A DNA stretch of 64,000 nucleotides from Metridium senile (GCA_949775045.1 OX459095.1:37384809-37448808); one strand, 5' to 3'. Positions 1 to 11,784 are shown, counted from the stretch's first letter. The notes: generated from the letters alone by a model not told the origin. Program-made: numbers and translations.

Positions 1-79
1 ATGTCGTGATCAACGGAGCGTAGAAAAACATTGATATTTCGGCCGAGTATTTTTATACATACAGATAGAAATGCCTTTA
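1..79 (+). repeat. Left TIR of 6.2-kb transposon
   Basis: It starts ATGTCGTGATCAACGG and matches the reverse complement of 6166-6244. The true outer end could lie upstream of base 1. Confidence 0.8.
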
Positions 80-101
80 AATGTTTTAAAATCTAACAAC
101 T

Positions 102-3100
102 CTAAACTATGAAGCAAGAGCAGCGTTCCACAAATTCATGGATTAAAGCAATGAGTGGTGCTTTTCTTTTTGTAGCCGTGACTTCGATTCCGTAATTATC
201 ACAAATACGCCTTAGCACTTTTAAAGTAAGCATGGTGAGTCGCTTAGAAGCAACAAGTTCACAGAGATTATATCCATCAAACATAAGAGGATGGTCTGCT
301 AGGGTTTCTTTGATAATTTCACAACGGACATTGGACAAATCCTCTTCATATTCGGCTGCTTTGAAATCTGTTTTATCACTGTTCTTTCCACTCTTAGATC
401 GTCTTGAAAAGAAACCTTTGATTTGTTTTGATGACAAAAATTCCTCAGGAGAGAAAAGCCTTTCACCTTTGGAGTCTGTGGCTACCCTCATTTGTTTTGA
501 TACAGTTGTTGGATCGAGCTTGTGACCACTTGTTTCGCCGATCATGAATTTCTCCTCAAGAAAGGCCTTTTGCTTCACGTTGAAAGCTTTAGCTTTTTGA
601 AAATCCCTTAAGGCCCAGCCCTCGTCTTGGTTAAGGGCGGACTGACGCTTATCTGTTGAACTACTGGTAGGGGGTATACTGTTGTCTTGCTGTGAAACTT
701 GTAAAGTGTTTTCACCACCTTTCATTTTAGTGTAATACTTTATCTTAGCTTTGTCTAGAAGTGGTTTTCTCTCTGGCTTGAAAACACATTTACCATAGGT
801 AAGGTGATTCAGCATAGATTGGTACTTTTGATAATTGCGAACACATCCTTCATTGGGACAGGCAAAAAGATTTATGCTTTCTCCAGCGTTATCTTCCCTT
901 TCCTTAGGTGTTCCTGTCAAAGTTTCTTTTTCACTTATCACGTGATCGCCAATATTATCATCGCTGACATGAAAAGCCGTACCTTCACCACTAAGTCTAT
1001 CGTCCTCACATTTAGCTTCATCAGTATAAGAGTCGTGATCATCGGAGTCCGACTCATTGTCATCATGATCGTAATCATCATCATTTTCCTCCTCCTCCTC
1101 AACATCATCATTCTCCTCATTATTCTCATCTTCCTCCTCCTCATCATCATCATTCTCCTCCTCCTCATCTTCCTCCTCCTCCTCATCATCATTCTCCTCC
1201 TCCTCCTCATTATCCTCATCTTCCTCCTCCTCTTCCTCTTCCTCCTCCTCCTCCTCCTCTTCTTCCTCCTCCTCCTCCTCCTCTCTCCTCCTCCTCCTCC
1301 TCATCACCATTGACATCATCACCATCATCTTCATCTTCATCATTCATATCGACATCTTTTTCATGTTGTTCCTGCTGGACGACTTGGCCTCCTGACGCAC
1401 TACCAATGACTTTATTTGCTGTTTGTAAACAAAGTAAAATATGACCACAATGAAATGCAAAAAAAAAAAAAATAGGAAAAAAAATTAAGTTTTAACATAC
1501 GTGAGATGCATTATAGTCGACTAGAGTATATTAGTTTGTTTCCCTTGCTGTGTTGCATCGTTGTAGCCAATACATACATGAATCGTATCTCTCTATATTT
1601 TTAAACATACATCATATGATACTTTTAGTTTGATAAAAGATAGGTCGTGTTTATGACACATACCACTTCGTTTGCTTCGTTTTGATTTTGTAGAACGAAA
1701 TTCTCCAGGTGAAAATCTCCCCTCATTGGAACTTGTGTTGAAAACCTCAAAACCTAGTAACAAATTAGTTACGCATTTAATTACATAATTCCTAACTCTA
1801 AAAACTATTACAGTGGAACCCCGCCTTACGGGCACCCGCATAATAAAGCCACCTGGCCCGTTATTGCGGCCAGTGTTTTAGGTCCCGAGGATATGTATGC
1901 CTAAAACATTTTCTATAAAATGTACCTGCATAATACGGCCACCCCGTTAATAGGGCCACTTTGGGCTGTCCCTTCGTTGGCCGGATTAACGGGGCTTCAC
2001 TGTACTTTAATTTAACTATTCGTTTAATTTTCCATTCATTAAAAAGCTACTGCAATAGTTGTAATTATGAATAAAGATGCTCACTTTTTTACTCACTTTT
2101 TTATCTTAACATTATAACTTGCCTTCAGCCAATGATAACGGAAAGAGTTTTCCCTTGCCAACTGCATATGCTCTCCAGACTCTTACTCCTTTTTCGGAAA
2201 ATTCGAAATTGTTAAATTTGCTGATACCCTTCATTTTGTCGTTCAATTCTGTACTATGTGGATTGGTCAGTAGTCCGACTCGTACTCCAGGAACTCCTCC
2301 GTGGGAGAGAAGAGCTTCAACGAACTCTTGTGGTGTACTGATGTTATGACCTTCATTGAGGTAGACTCTTGCATGGTTTTTCATTGTTGCAGCGGTACGG
2401 TCGCATTGCGCTTTTCCACCCTGAGGGTCCGAGAAATCCATTCGTTGAACATTTACTCCTGTTCTTTTGGAAATAATACTGCTGGCAAGTACGGTATTGG
2501 CAGAATGGTAGCAACCACCATTGTCTTGGCGATAGTACACTTTAGTTATCTCTGGATGCTCACTTTTTATTGTGCTGAGTAGGTGTTCCGTAAGAGCAAC
2601 AACACAAGCACTGTCTTGTGAACACTGCTCTACCACTTGTACAAAGGCTTGTGTCTCGTATTCGTTATCAACCTTTCTTACAACAACAGAGATATGCCAA
2701 GAGATTCCTCTCTTTGCGAACCAGTCTCCCTGTGACTCTCGGTAATAGCGCGGAAGAAGTTTCATAGCCCAGTCCTGGATTATAAGTGCACTCTGCTGAT
2801 CTAAAGTGTTCAAAGCATTGATTCTTGCAGTGTCTTGGTTGATGGTCCTCAGTTGATGGGCCTTCCAGTGCTGAATATTCTTCACGGACTCTTTCCATGT
2901 GTAGATCGCGTTGTCTTTGTCATTTTGTGTCATTGCAGATTGGGCAATAAGTCCCTCGATCTCGGAAAGTACTGTGTTTAGCTCCTCACAAGTGTTACAT
3001 ACCATGTCGTGTTCATGGTCACATTTCTTTCTAAAAGTAGAATCTTTTGGATCACTTAACGCATAGGTGAGACAATGGTCAGGAATTTGCGAGGAATTGG

Positions 3101-5702
3101 ACACATGGACCTGCAAGAAGGAACATTTAGAAGACTTAATTAATGCTATTTCTTATAACTACCATCAGCTAGGCAGTGTTATTTCTATGTTTTCTATCAG
3201 TTGTCTTTTCAGTTTGTTTGTTTGTTATTTTGTTTTGTTATTTTGTTTTTGTTTGTTTGTTTGTTTGTATATGTATGTGTTTGTGATTTGTGTTTGTTTG
3301 TTTGTTTGTTTGTTTGTTTATTTTTTTGAAGCAAGTAGCTTGGTTTGAATGAAACAATAAAGATCACGTACTTTAAAATCACTCTTGATGTAATTCCTCC
3401 CCAGCTTTAGTTTCGTTTGTGCATCTTGCGCAACCAACTGATCCAATCCATTATCAACAAGTTTATCAAGTAGTTTTATCAATTCGTCAAACGCGTTGCT
3501 ACCGTCTGTGGAAAAGTAATCAAGTCCTTGAAGACTTTTTCGCGATGATGCTTTGCAAGCTGATAAGATACGTCTAAGTGTACTTCTACTAAGAACCGTC
3601 TTTCCCCTCTCCTCGCAATAACGCATGTACTGGTTAATGATTCTTTCGTTTATTGATACTCTGATCACGTTAGGGGTAAGCAAAACTTCGCCTGAAGATA
3701 GTTTCAACTTCTTTTGTCCAAACGGCAAATCTTGTATTATGTAAGGACTTGTAATGAAATCAAGAAAATCATCCAATTGGTTGGTATCATATCTGGTTCT
3801 GGGAACAGCCCTTGGAATCAAAAGTACTCCACGTCCATGTTGATGACAGTGTTTGCGCGCTTCACAGAACATGTATTTAGACAATCCAGGAATATAACGA
3901 CGGATTTCTTTAAATGTGGTGAGATCAGCAATGGTAGAGAGTATTTGTCTTTTAACGTTTCTGCTAGATGCATTGAGGTATGTTTCTGACAATGCTTTGA
4001 GATATGGGTCTTGATTTCCCTTCACTTGTCTGACTGGTCTTTCTGAAATATTCAAGTCATCACACAGTTTACTAGATGATTTTAGTACTTCCCATAGTCG
4101 ACCAGGATTAGACGGAGACAACGTCTTTAGAACGGCAGTCATGACGTCACATGCACGACCAATATAACGCCTCCTTGTGCGTGGAGGGACAGATGACACG
4201 TCTAGATCCAAAACATTCAATGGAGAAACACCACTACATTTCAGGAACTCGTTTAATTTTTCCTTTTGGTAGTTGACAAAGGGAGTGGCTGGTACCTCTA
4301 TGCTATAACGTGTTTCCTTGCCTACTGGTGTAAAACATGCTTCTAAACCACTCGTTGGTGTCCACTGTTGAGGTAATAAAGAAAAGTACATTAATTAAAG
4401 TTATAACAATGTGTTTTTGTGTCTATGTACTGTATTATACATAAATAAATACATTGTAAATTACCGCTGTGTCACTATCACGCACGTCTTCATCTGTGGG
4501 GGCACTATGACTATGTGGGGTGTTACAAGCAATTGTTGACTTTGCAGTAAAACATCTTTCGTTCGGGAAGTTTTGTTCGTATGGTGTTTCACAGAGATTT
4601 AGATTATTCAGCTTTTTTGACAGACTTTGTTCCGTTTCTTCCACAACATCGTACGATATGTTTGCATCGTTGTTGTCTTCCACATTTACACTTTCTTCCT
4701 GCTTCGTCAGTCTCGTTCTGCATTTACGACAAATAGCTATAAAAGTAAGGAAAACATTTATTAAAGATGCCAATCGGGCGTATACATAATTCATAATCAC
4801 TAATACTAATTGAATTTGGTCTTATATAATCTTTATCTAAATATATGTAAAATGGACTGTAATATAGGTAACCTAGAATAAGCAGGGACCAAGCATATTA
4901 AAAAGTGTGTGGTGGGAGAGGGGGGGGGGGGTGGGGTGGTGGGAGATTGGCAGGCATTTATTTCCCGCGCAAACCACAGGAAACCCACGATTCAGTTTTT
5001 TTTTGCCAACTCATGAAAAAAATCAAAAATTGTTATTTTCATTTATTGTATATTTTAACGCAAAACGTCCCCGTCTACGCGGTCCATGATATGCGGTGTG
5101 CAAAAAAACCCTTTCCATTCTAAAAATAACTTACGTAATCCAATCGCCACAAGCTGTCCCGTTTTTTGAAATACGGCTTTGGATTGGCTGACAGATATCC
5201 CCCGGTCTCCCTTTGGGGGTTTCTTAGGATTGTGGCAGCTTATTTCACGAGGGACGGCACATCTTGTTTTCCCACTCCTCCATCGTAAGCCATAAATGTC
5301 TCGATGGAATGGACAAATTGTTAAGTCCGAAGGAACATCAGTCAAATCGTACACTCCTGCAATACAACACATGCACGGCGAATCGTGAAAATAGAATACA
5401 ATGATTTTAGCAACAATTTAAAAAACAACTACCTAAACAGAGTTATACAGTTAGCAATTAGAATGAATATCTTAACACACAAACTATCTATTACTGAATG
5501 TAAATAAGAAATAAATGTTCATCATACCTGCTCTGGCCAAGATTAAAATTCCTTCACTACTGATGTAGGTGTCCGCGACATTGCAGCTTCGCAAGTGACT
5601 TGTCACATCTTTATTACAACTACTCAGTAAAGTACATTCGGCGTTATTCCCACTCTTACCACAAGGATCTGTAACTAGCTTACCGAAGCCGCAAGTCGCC
5701 AT
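102..5702 (-). CDS. Six-exon transposon protein, putative transposase with C2H2 finger
   Basis: Exons inferred from splice sites and phase: 5702-5528, 5356-5135, 4736-4465, 4364-3372, 3110-2123, 1418-102. The N-terminal module is Cys/His-rich (ICPFHR, then a WRSGKTRC stretch). The middle exon has the family block running through RYIGRACDV and a long helical region. Exon 5 carries acidic positions in DWAMK, RQDNGGCYH and DFSDPQGGK, which look like an RNase-H-fold DDE set (inference). The last exon has a polyglutamate tract, a C2H2-like finger starting LFACPNEGC and a conserved tail containing ERLFSPEEF. The exon 5 donor is AG|GCAAGT, a GC-AG intron that keeps phase. The exon lengths sum to one base beyond a multiple of three, and the reading frame changes inside the GAG repeat, so this copy carries one indel there. 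Start: ATG at 5702. I recognise the family but not its function. Confidence 0.65.
1080..1320 (-). repeat. GAG/GAT trinucleotide tract coding polyacidic stretch
   Basis: Imperfect CTC/CTT/CAT triplets on the plus strand encode a Glu/Asp-rich linker on the minus strand. Upstream codons enter the tract in one frame and the downstream finger leaves it in another, which places a net one-base indel inside it. Confidence 0.8.
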
Positions 5703-5903
5703 ATAGACATATTTATATCATACAAAAACATTTTCAAGTTAAACGAAGGATTTCTCACCAAGTAAATAAGAGCCCGCCGGTTAGTCTTTGAAAATGTATT
5801 TTCACGTCGGCTTTTCCATCAGTAATTATCAAATATTGTAACTTCATAAACTTTGTCTAAAAATAGAACACTTTAATTTGGGACGAAACATTAGAAATTT
5901 GAT

Positions 5904-5940
<37 letters not shown>
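5904..5940 (+). repeat. Uninterrupted run of 37 G
   Basis: Homopolymer just upstream of the transposon gene's start. Assembly length of such runs is unreliable. Confidence 0.95.
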
Positions 5941-5944
<4 letters not shown>

Positions 5945-6165
5945 GCCGTTTTCTGGTACAGGAGATTGCCCTCGAGATTGTGTAAGATATCTGTTCCGTC
6001 CCTTTATAGCTAACTTTGAAAGTGTAAAAAGTATTTGTGTTCTTTTCAGAAATAATTAACGTCAAACGTGGCTACATGAAGAAAATCACCACTCACTTAT
6101 ACAGTCCTTACATTTGTTGTACACTGCTTTTGCCTTAAAACTACATAGTTGAGATCATTTAGATA

Positions 6166-6244
6166 TAAAGGCATTGCTATCTGTATGTATAAAAATACTC
6201 GGCCGAAATATCAATGTTTTTCTACGCTCCGTTGATCACGACAT
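6166..6244 (-). repeat. Right TIR of 6.2-kb transposon
   Basis: Inverted copy of bases 1-79, ending ...GATCACGACAT. Homology to the left arm stops inward at about 6166. Confidence 0.8.
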
Positions 6245-7172
6245 TTTAGCATTAATTATGCTAATTATGGATATTCAACAAAAAATCTGAATACTAGCTT
6301 TTTGTTAAAATATTGTTCTCAAATAGATTTTATTCATTGTAAAAAACTTTGTATAATCTAAAAGTACTGTATGGAAGAACAAACTGTTCAAAAAGTCGAT
6401 TCATATTATATAAACCACAAGTAACCAACAACGGCTAATTTGCATTTTTAAGTGAAAATCGATGGACTATCTGACATTCGGAGTGATCGTGAGGCCGCGC
6501 ATTTAATTTGCCCAGGTTTTTTATTTTTTCAATGTTTAGATCTATTATTGAAGTTACCCCAAAATAACGGACAGCTTTTGAATCAAAATACCAAGGCCAT
6601 TTTTGGACCATCAAAAAAACACAAATTTTCGGTTAGTCAGCAACGCCGCCATATTACTTTCTTTTCGGAGTCTGTAAGATACTTGAAAACAATTATTTTT
6701 TAAATTTGAAAACTGTTTTCGACAGAAGAAATAATGTACTTTGTTTGGTATATTAAAATGTTTTGAAAACTTTTATACTTGTAATGATATGAATCGCCAA
6801 ACATACCGATGATTTGCGCTATTTGACGATCGTTTTAGGACCAAAAAGTACCCCTCCCCCCTAACTTTTGAGCAAAAAATTTTTTTCGTCTCAAACCACT
6901 GGATTCGTTGATAGGGCATAAAACCAAGACTACATGCCGAATTTGGGGCAAATCGGCGATCCTACCTGGCCGGCCTAGGTCTGACTCTTACAGAGTATGA
7001 CTCTTAAGTCAATTACTACATAACCCTCAATTTTTATCGTGTAAACTGTGCCAGGCTGACCGTAGAATGACTAACACTACAGCCAACACTCTATAAATAC
7101 ACTCTAATACACAAGGAACGAGACGCTCTACACGCACGGCCTAACTAAACTCCGTGCCGGCAAAATATTAAT
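6245..7172. other. No gene seen
   Basis: AT-rich sequence with no ORF that looks coding, no clear repeat array and no RNA gene that I can recognise. Confidence 0.6.
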
Positions 7173-7318
7173 TTATATCCATCTGTTAAAAGAACGCACA
7201 TACGCATCTGTGGTGCCTTTAGCGCGAGACGAGAGGATTGTTAATTTGAGATTGTCCTTTAGACGTTTTAACACTGGAGTTTCTGGAATTGAAGACCAGA
7301 ATTGGGATGCAAAAATAT
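7173..7318 (-). pseudogene. Tyrosine-recombinase-like N-terminal exon fragment
   Basis: An exon-like stretch follows the acceptor TTCTAG and reads into SSRAKGTTDAYVRSFNRW. The pattern SRA..TT..Y...F.RW is typical of the SAM-like N-terminal DNA-binding domain of XerD/Crypton-like tyrosine recombinases in invertebrates. It ends in a stop soon afterwards, and no catalytic domain (R-H-R-Y) is found nearby, so it is a fragment at best. Similarity is from memory of the motif only. Confidence 0.4.
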
Positions 7319-7601
7319 CTAGAAATATGGTAGAAATAGAATGATAGAACATTTTATAATAATTAGTGAATACGTGAGCAATATCAAGCATTATTAGATA
7401 AGTAAATTGTATGTACATTGAAATATAAACAAACCACATAGGGTGCGAAAACTCTTCACTACAGGTTACTTCAGTTAACGCTGAAATTAGAAACAACATA
7501 ACAGTAAGACCATCAATTGTAGAACATAAAATTTAAAGCATTTATAAACGTCATTCAAATTTGTGATTGGTCTATCTTGTATGTATTTGGGCGTGGACAT
7601 A

Positions 7602-7860
7602 TATTTTCAGTATCAAACTGAATAATTCACCACTTTGCGATTAAGCACTCTGCTGAACAATTGATAATGTATTTCAGTATCAAACTGAATAACTCACCAC
7701 TGTATGCTCTTTGCGATTAAGTACTTGGGCTTATACAGTAAATACTTCTGCTCAACAATTAATATTGTATTTCAGTATCAAACTGAATAATTCACCACTG
7801 TATGCACTTTGCGATTAAGCACATACATGAAATACTTCTGCTCGACAATTAAGATGGACA
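7602..7860. repeat. Tandem repeat, ~3 diverged copies
   Basis: The phrase TTCAGTATCAAACTGAATAA recurs three times, starting near 7604, 7673 and 7770, each time followed by TTCACCAC or CTCACCAC and TTTGCGATTAAG. Units are about 70-97 bp with small insertions. Confidence 0.75.
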
Positions 7861-8387
7861 ATGTAGTTAATCAATAATTATACCTGAAATCAATATTTAA
7901 TGCTAATTCTTGGAAATTCAAAGCATGGGAGCCAAAAATGGAATTCTTTACTTTACAACGGTAAACAGATTTGGAACGTTTGGTAAAACAACCCAATCAG
8001 AAACGAAGTTATTGAAATGCACAGAGAATAGGCCAAAAATGTGCCGATTTCCATAAAGGAAAAATAAGACTACCACTCGCTTTGCAAAGTCTTAAGTGAT
8101 TGATAACACTGGCTGTAAGATAAACAGGAGGACAAAGCCAATTGTTATAATGTGACCAATCTTGAGAAAAGGCATTAACACCGCTGGAGCCTGGTTGGTA
8201 GTATCTGGTATAATAATAATAAGCACAATATTAAAAATAAATAATTTTAAAATTACCTGCAGTATCAAAATGTAATACTAATTGAAACTAGAAAACCACA
8301 CTTTAGAACCATTCTCACCTGCATGATACAGTACATCTATGTGGTTCTAATTGACAACATTTCTTTGAAAAGCCTGAACTAATATAG

Positions 8388-8541
8388 ATTACTTCATGGT
8401 TAATTGAGTGCGTACAATTTTTATTCACGAGTTGGGAAGAATTACCAACGAATGAGCGAAGCTCTGCGAGGGTGTAGGTTGGTAATTCTTCGCAACAAGT
8501 GAATAAAAATTGTACAAGCGAACTAACCATGAAGTAATTTG
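8388..8541. repeat. Hairpin MITE-like element
   Basis: Two ~65-bp arms face each other: ATTACTTCATGGTTA... and its inverted copy, sharing a TACAATTTTTATTCAC core and GAAGAATTACCAAC. There is only a short GC-richer loop between them, and no coding content. Confidence 0.75.
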
Positions 8542-8697
8542 TTTATTATATACATACTGAGATTTAGAAGAACAAAAAAAAAAAAAGATAGATAACAATC
8601 AACGAAAACGGCGATCTATTTATTATGCTCGTTAGCAAAGCGTTTGACTTAAATGGGTGTACAACTCAAAATAACCTCAAAATTATCTGTCTGACAT

Positions 8698-8935
8698 CCC
8701 TGGGATCGTTTGCAGTACGTGTTTTCGTTTGTCGTTCATAAAATTCCAAATATTCGTGATTCTTGGCCAGTCGTTTTTTCGTCTCTCTTCTTTAAAACTC
8801 AGAAATTCTTCCAGCAAAGCTATGTTTTGCTTTGTCTTGGTATTTTGGTTTTCTTGTTCGTCAATAAATTCATCTACGGACAGTTCGAGACTTTCAAATA
8901 GCGATTAGTATTGACTAGTACTTGAAGCCATTTTG
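8698..8935 (-). pseudogene. Crypton/DUF3504-like N-terminal fragment
   Basis: The minus strand reads from an ATG at about 8932 (MASSTSQY), hits an immediate TAA, then continues open through VDEFIDEQENQNTKTKQN and ALLEEFLSFKEERR. This resembles the N-terminal block of Crypton-derived tyrosine-recombinase (DUF3504) proteins that repeat widely in aquatic invertebrates. The early stop and the absence of downstream domains mark it as a remnant. The family assignment is from motif memory. Confidence 0.45.
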
Positions 8936-9471
8936 CTAACCTGAACAACCCAGAAGAACTAAACTGCAGATTGCTTAAACTTAATGGCGGTAAAAACCGA
9001 TACGACTACGGCTTTCTATTGGTCATACGTTTTTCTTCACTTAGTGAAAAATATCGTATCTGGCTTCTGATTGGTCGTACAATATTTTTCATTAGTGAAG
9101 AAAATCGTATGATCAATAGGAAGTTTTCCAATATGTAAAAGGACGATGTTTATCGGATAAATTTTTGCCGGGTAAATTTCAGTATGTATATAATAAAAAA
9201 ATATATTATTGCACCAACTGAAACGTGTCGAGAATTAGAACCACATACTGTTGGTACAATTTGAAACTCTTATCCACCCCAGTTTTTTGTTTAAGCTTAG
9301 CCAAACTGCACTACTGTGACATTTGTACAGACGCTCAACTTGAGTCAACAAAACAATAACTGGTTATCCTACTAGAGTACAAACAATAAAAAGTGTGCCA
9401 CATGAATACCACTAAATACTGCTAAATTATGCAAATTTTTTTGTTCTCTACAGGGATAAAATTCGTTTTAC

Positions 9472-10487
9472 CTTAATATTTCATCATCTTCAAGGAGAAG
9501 GTCTTGTAACCGTGAAGTACTAGTACTGCTTGATGTTGATAAAGTTGTATCACTGTCATGTGATGTCAAACCATAACCCATAAAACTAACATATTCATCA
9601 GGAAATTGAGGTGATTCTTTTTTTGTGTGACATATTCAAGACAAACTTGTCTACAGATGTTATTGGCTTGGATAGTCCTATATCTTCTGCATTGTGTGTT
9701 GCCAACAGAAATGTTCAGGTACTAAACTTAAAGATCCAATCCAGTCATAGATGGCTGGTACATTATTGTCAACAGTGAATGCTCTTGTAACAATGTTTAG
9801 TGCCTAACAGAAACAGTTGGTGTTCACTTGGATTTGGGATTCAAACAAACCTGATTTCTCGAGCATGTTTTAAATTTCTTTTCTTATTTTCACATCTTCT
9901 TTTTGGGGATCAGCAGAAAGGCTAGCCATATATGCAGCTGTTTGCTCGTCGTTTAATGAGGAACGTTCAGGTGATGTACCAATAGGTAGATACCATCATC
10001 TTGTTCAACTTTAGAGGAAGATCTGTTGGTAGATGCTGCAGATGCTGAGGTGGTAGTTGCAGATGCTTCAGTGGTAGATAAGGATGTATAGAAATTGAAT
10101 GACTGAAAATCATAAAATATAGTTTCTTGGAGATCATTGTCACTATCGTCACTATTGCTACTTAGTTCCAAAAAAGACTTTGTCAGTATGTATAATCTGA
10201 CTCTTGAGAGGTCATTTTTTGATATGTATTCTGCAATTGTTATATCTGAAGTAGTCATGATGTCTCCTTTGAAGTTAGCAATGTCAAGAAGCATATTATT
10301 GACATCTCCATAACAACACACCCCAACACACATCAGAGAAAAACACTGATTTCATCTTAAGAAGAAGATCATTCACTTTCTGGTCAGGCAAAATATTGAT
10401 ATTACGGGTGCCTCCCCCTATAGGTAGACGGACTGGTATATAACGCTGCTTCTCTTCATTGTAGTGCATCCAACCACACTGTATCAT
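9472..10487 (-). pseudogene. GGGTR-motif / UBX-associated family gene remnant
   Basis: Starts MIQCGWMHYNEE and runs through PVRLPIGGGTRNI and a VFFSD segment. It then shifts frame near 10310-10330 and continues as LLDIANFKGD...YISKNDLSRVRLYILTK, followed by a Ser/Asp-rich stretch. Further exon-like pieces lie downstream: one near 9840-9960 with an in-frame TAA, and one ending at 9472 before a GTAAAAC donor. The block order GWxH, GGGTR, LFFP-like, NFK, RLYLxSK matches a repeated invertebrate family that I recall in front of UBX-like and HECT-like domains. A paralogue lies at 32579-33478. The frameshift and stop indicate decay. Confidence 0.5.
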
Positions 10488-10610
10488 CCTTCCTTTATGT
10501 TCTTCAGATTTATTTTTCTTTGTTTTTTTTTTCGTGGTAGGCAGATGGCACGTGGAAAGTAGTTTTTTTAGTCTTTTTTTCTGCTCTTTCCTCAGTATAA
10601 TGATAATTTG

Positions 10611-10859
10611 TTTTTATTTATTTATTTAGAGGATTTCACCGAGAGCAAATACAAACTGTGTACAAACATTCAATACAAAAGAAAAAAAAAATACAATTGT
10701 AAACGGTGAGGGAACACGCTAACGGACTCGTGGTCCCAACGAGGCGTGGCCCTATACCTACTGAATAATTAAGGACATTTACAAAACATATAACAAATGA
10801 TTAATATATAAAAACATGATAAATGCAGATTAACAGCAATTAATTCTTCCTACAGAACG
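10611..10859 (-). mobile_element. 3' end of the LINE split by the Polinton
   Basis: Read on the minus strand, this continues the LINE interrupted at 28356: a 3' UTR ending in CTCTAAATAAATAAATAAA, a microsatellite-like tail typical of CR1/L2-type elements. Removing the Polinton and one ACAATA copy joins the two parts. Confidence 0.65.
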
Positions 10860-10865
10860 ACAATA
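10860..10865 (+). repeat. Target-site duplication ACAATA (left)
   Basis: Identical to 28350-28355. Six bases is the duplication length expected for Polintons. Confidence 0.92.
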
Positions 10866-11138
10866 AGTAGTATTGTTTGGATGATTCGACCCCTTTTTTC
10901 GAGCGACTAGGAGTGAATTGGAGCGAATTGTGAGTGACCACATAAATTAACTTGAGTGTCTGACTTAATTTATTCAAGTGACTTAATTTATTCAATGGTT
11001 TGACGTCAAACATTGAGTGAATTGGTGAATTAATTTATTCAATCGTCATGGTAACCCAATAACGCAAGCGGGCAAGTCTGAACAGTTCTTTTGTTCCACA
11101 GAATAGATATATAGCGCGGGCGTTTTGAAATTATTATT
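10866..11138 (+). repeat. Polinton left TIR (273 bp)
   Basis: Matches the reverse complement of 28077-28349, with about three mismatches by eye, all in the inner third. It contains short internal repeats of the type GTGAATTG and TTAATTTATTCAA. Confidence 0.95.
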
Positions 11139-11160
11139 AGCCTTCAACCTTTCCTGCAAG

Positions 11161-11721
11161 ATGAATACCTCCAAAGTTCAAGTTGACGAAGTCGAAACTA
11201 CCGAGCGTGCTTTCCTACTGGAATTAATATCAAGTATTTTACAACTATCCTATGCTTCTCTCTGTCATGAAGCCATTTGGAAGTCAATTCAATGTGAAGG
11301 ATGTGAGTTCAATTGGCCAAGTCAGAAGGATCATCTGTGTATGATCCTTGTCAACGATGAGGAGGAGGCTTGGCACTCATTCCACGACGAAGCCATTCAA
11401 GTCGTAGATTCAAACCGCATCTGGAATTTAGCTCAAGAGATTTCTCATATGTTACAGTTTGATATACATTCATCGTGGTATGATTACATATCAGAACTTT
11501 ATAAACTATCAACAACATCTGCCTACCTGATGTACTATCAAATAGAAACTTATGCCAAGCCATCGGGTAAACCAATCGAGAAGATCCTGCAAGTTTTAGT
11601 CAAAGGAAACCTGAAGATCTATGGGAAAAGAAAAACTATCACTAAAGCTTCTTCGATTGCCTATCCTGATAAATGTAACAGCCAAGGTGAAGAACGCATG
11701 AACATTAATAACCAAGGATAG
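11161..11721 (+). CDS. Polinton unknown protein with CxxC-PSQ-HxC motif
   Basis: 186 codons from the first ATG (11161). An upstream TTG-initiated extension is not needed. Near residue 45 it has CEGCEFNWPSQKDHLC, a Cys-x2-Cys then His-x-Cys arrangement that could bind zinc. I recall a similar C.GC...PSQ..H.C signature in unannotated proteins of animal Polintons, so it is probably a conserved accessory or regulatory protein. It lies just inside the left TIR as the first gene of the plus-strand series, and an AATAAA follows the stop by about 58 bp. No membrane segment is seen. Function unknown. Confidence 0.65.
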   Translation: MNTSKVQVDEVETTERAFLLELISSILQLSYASLCHEAIWKSIQCEGCEFNWPSQKDHLCMILVNDEEEAWHSFHDEAIQVVDSNRIWNLAQEISHMLQFDIHSSWYDYISELYKLSTTSAYLMYYQIETYAKPSGKPIEKILQVLVKGNLKIYGKRKTITKASSIAYPDKCNSQGEERMNINNQG

Positions 11722-11778
11722 AACACAATGGTTCATTAATATGTACATAATTCATCTATTGTATAAACATATATATTC

Positions 11779-11784
11779 AATAAA
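11779..11784 (+). terminator. Poly(A) signal AATAAA
   Basis: Lies 58 bp after the stop of the 11161-11721 gene. Confidence 0.55.

Larger units (their letters stand above)
1..6244 (-). mobile_element. DNA transposon with ~80-bp TIRs and one six-exon gene
   Basis: The first ~80 bases of the window recur as an inverted copy at about 6166-6244, with one clear mismatch near base 69. Between them lies one minus-strand spliced gene that fills the element. The left terminus falls exactly on the window edge, so the repeat may extend outside and no target-site duplication can be read. The encoded protein belongs to a large repeated family that I recognise from fish and cnidarian gene sets, usually annotated as uncharacterised. 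The terminal repeats argue that it is, or was, mobile. I do not assign a superfamily. Confidence 0.75.

Noticed and set aside
804..1313. 169-codon plus-strand ORF with long Ile/Leu/Phe runs
   Set aside because: It is the complement of the acidic triplet tract in the transposon gene. Composition is an artefact of CTC/ATC repeats.
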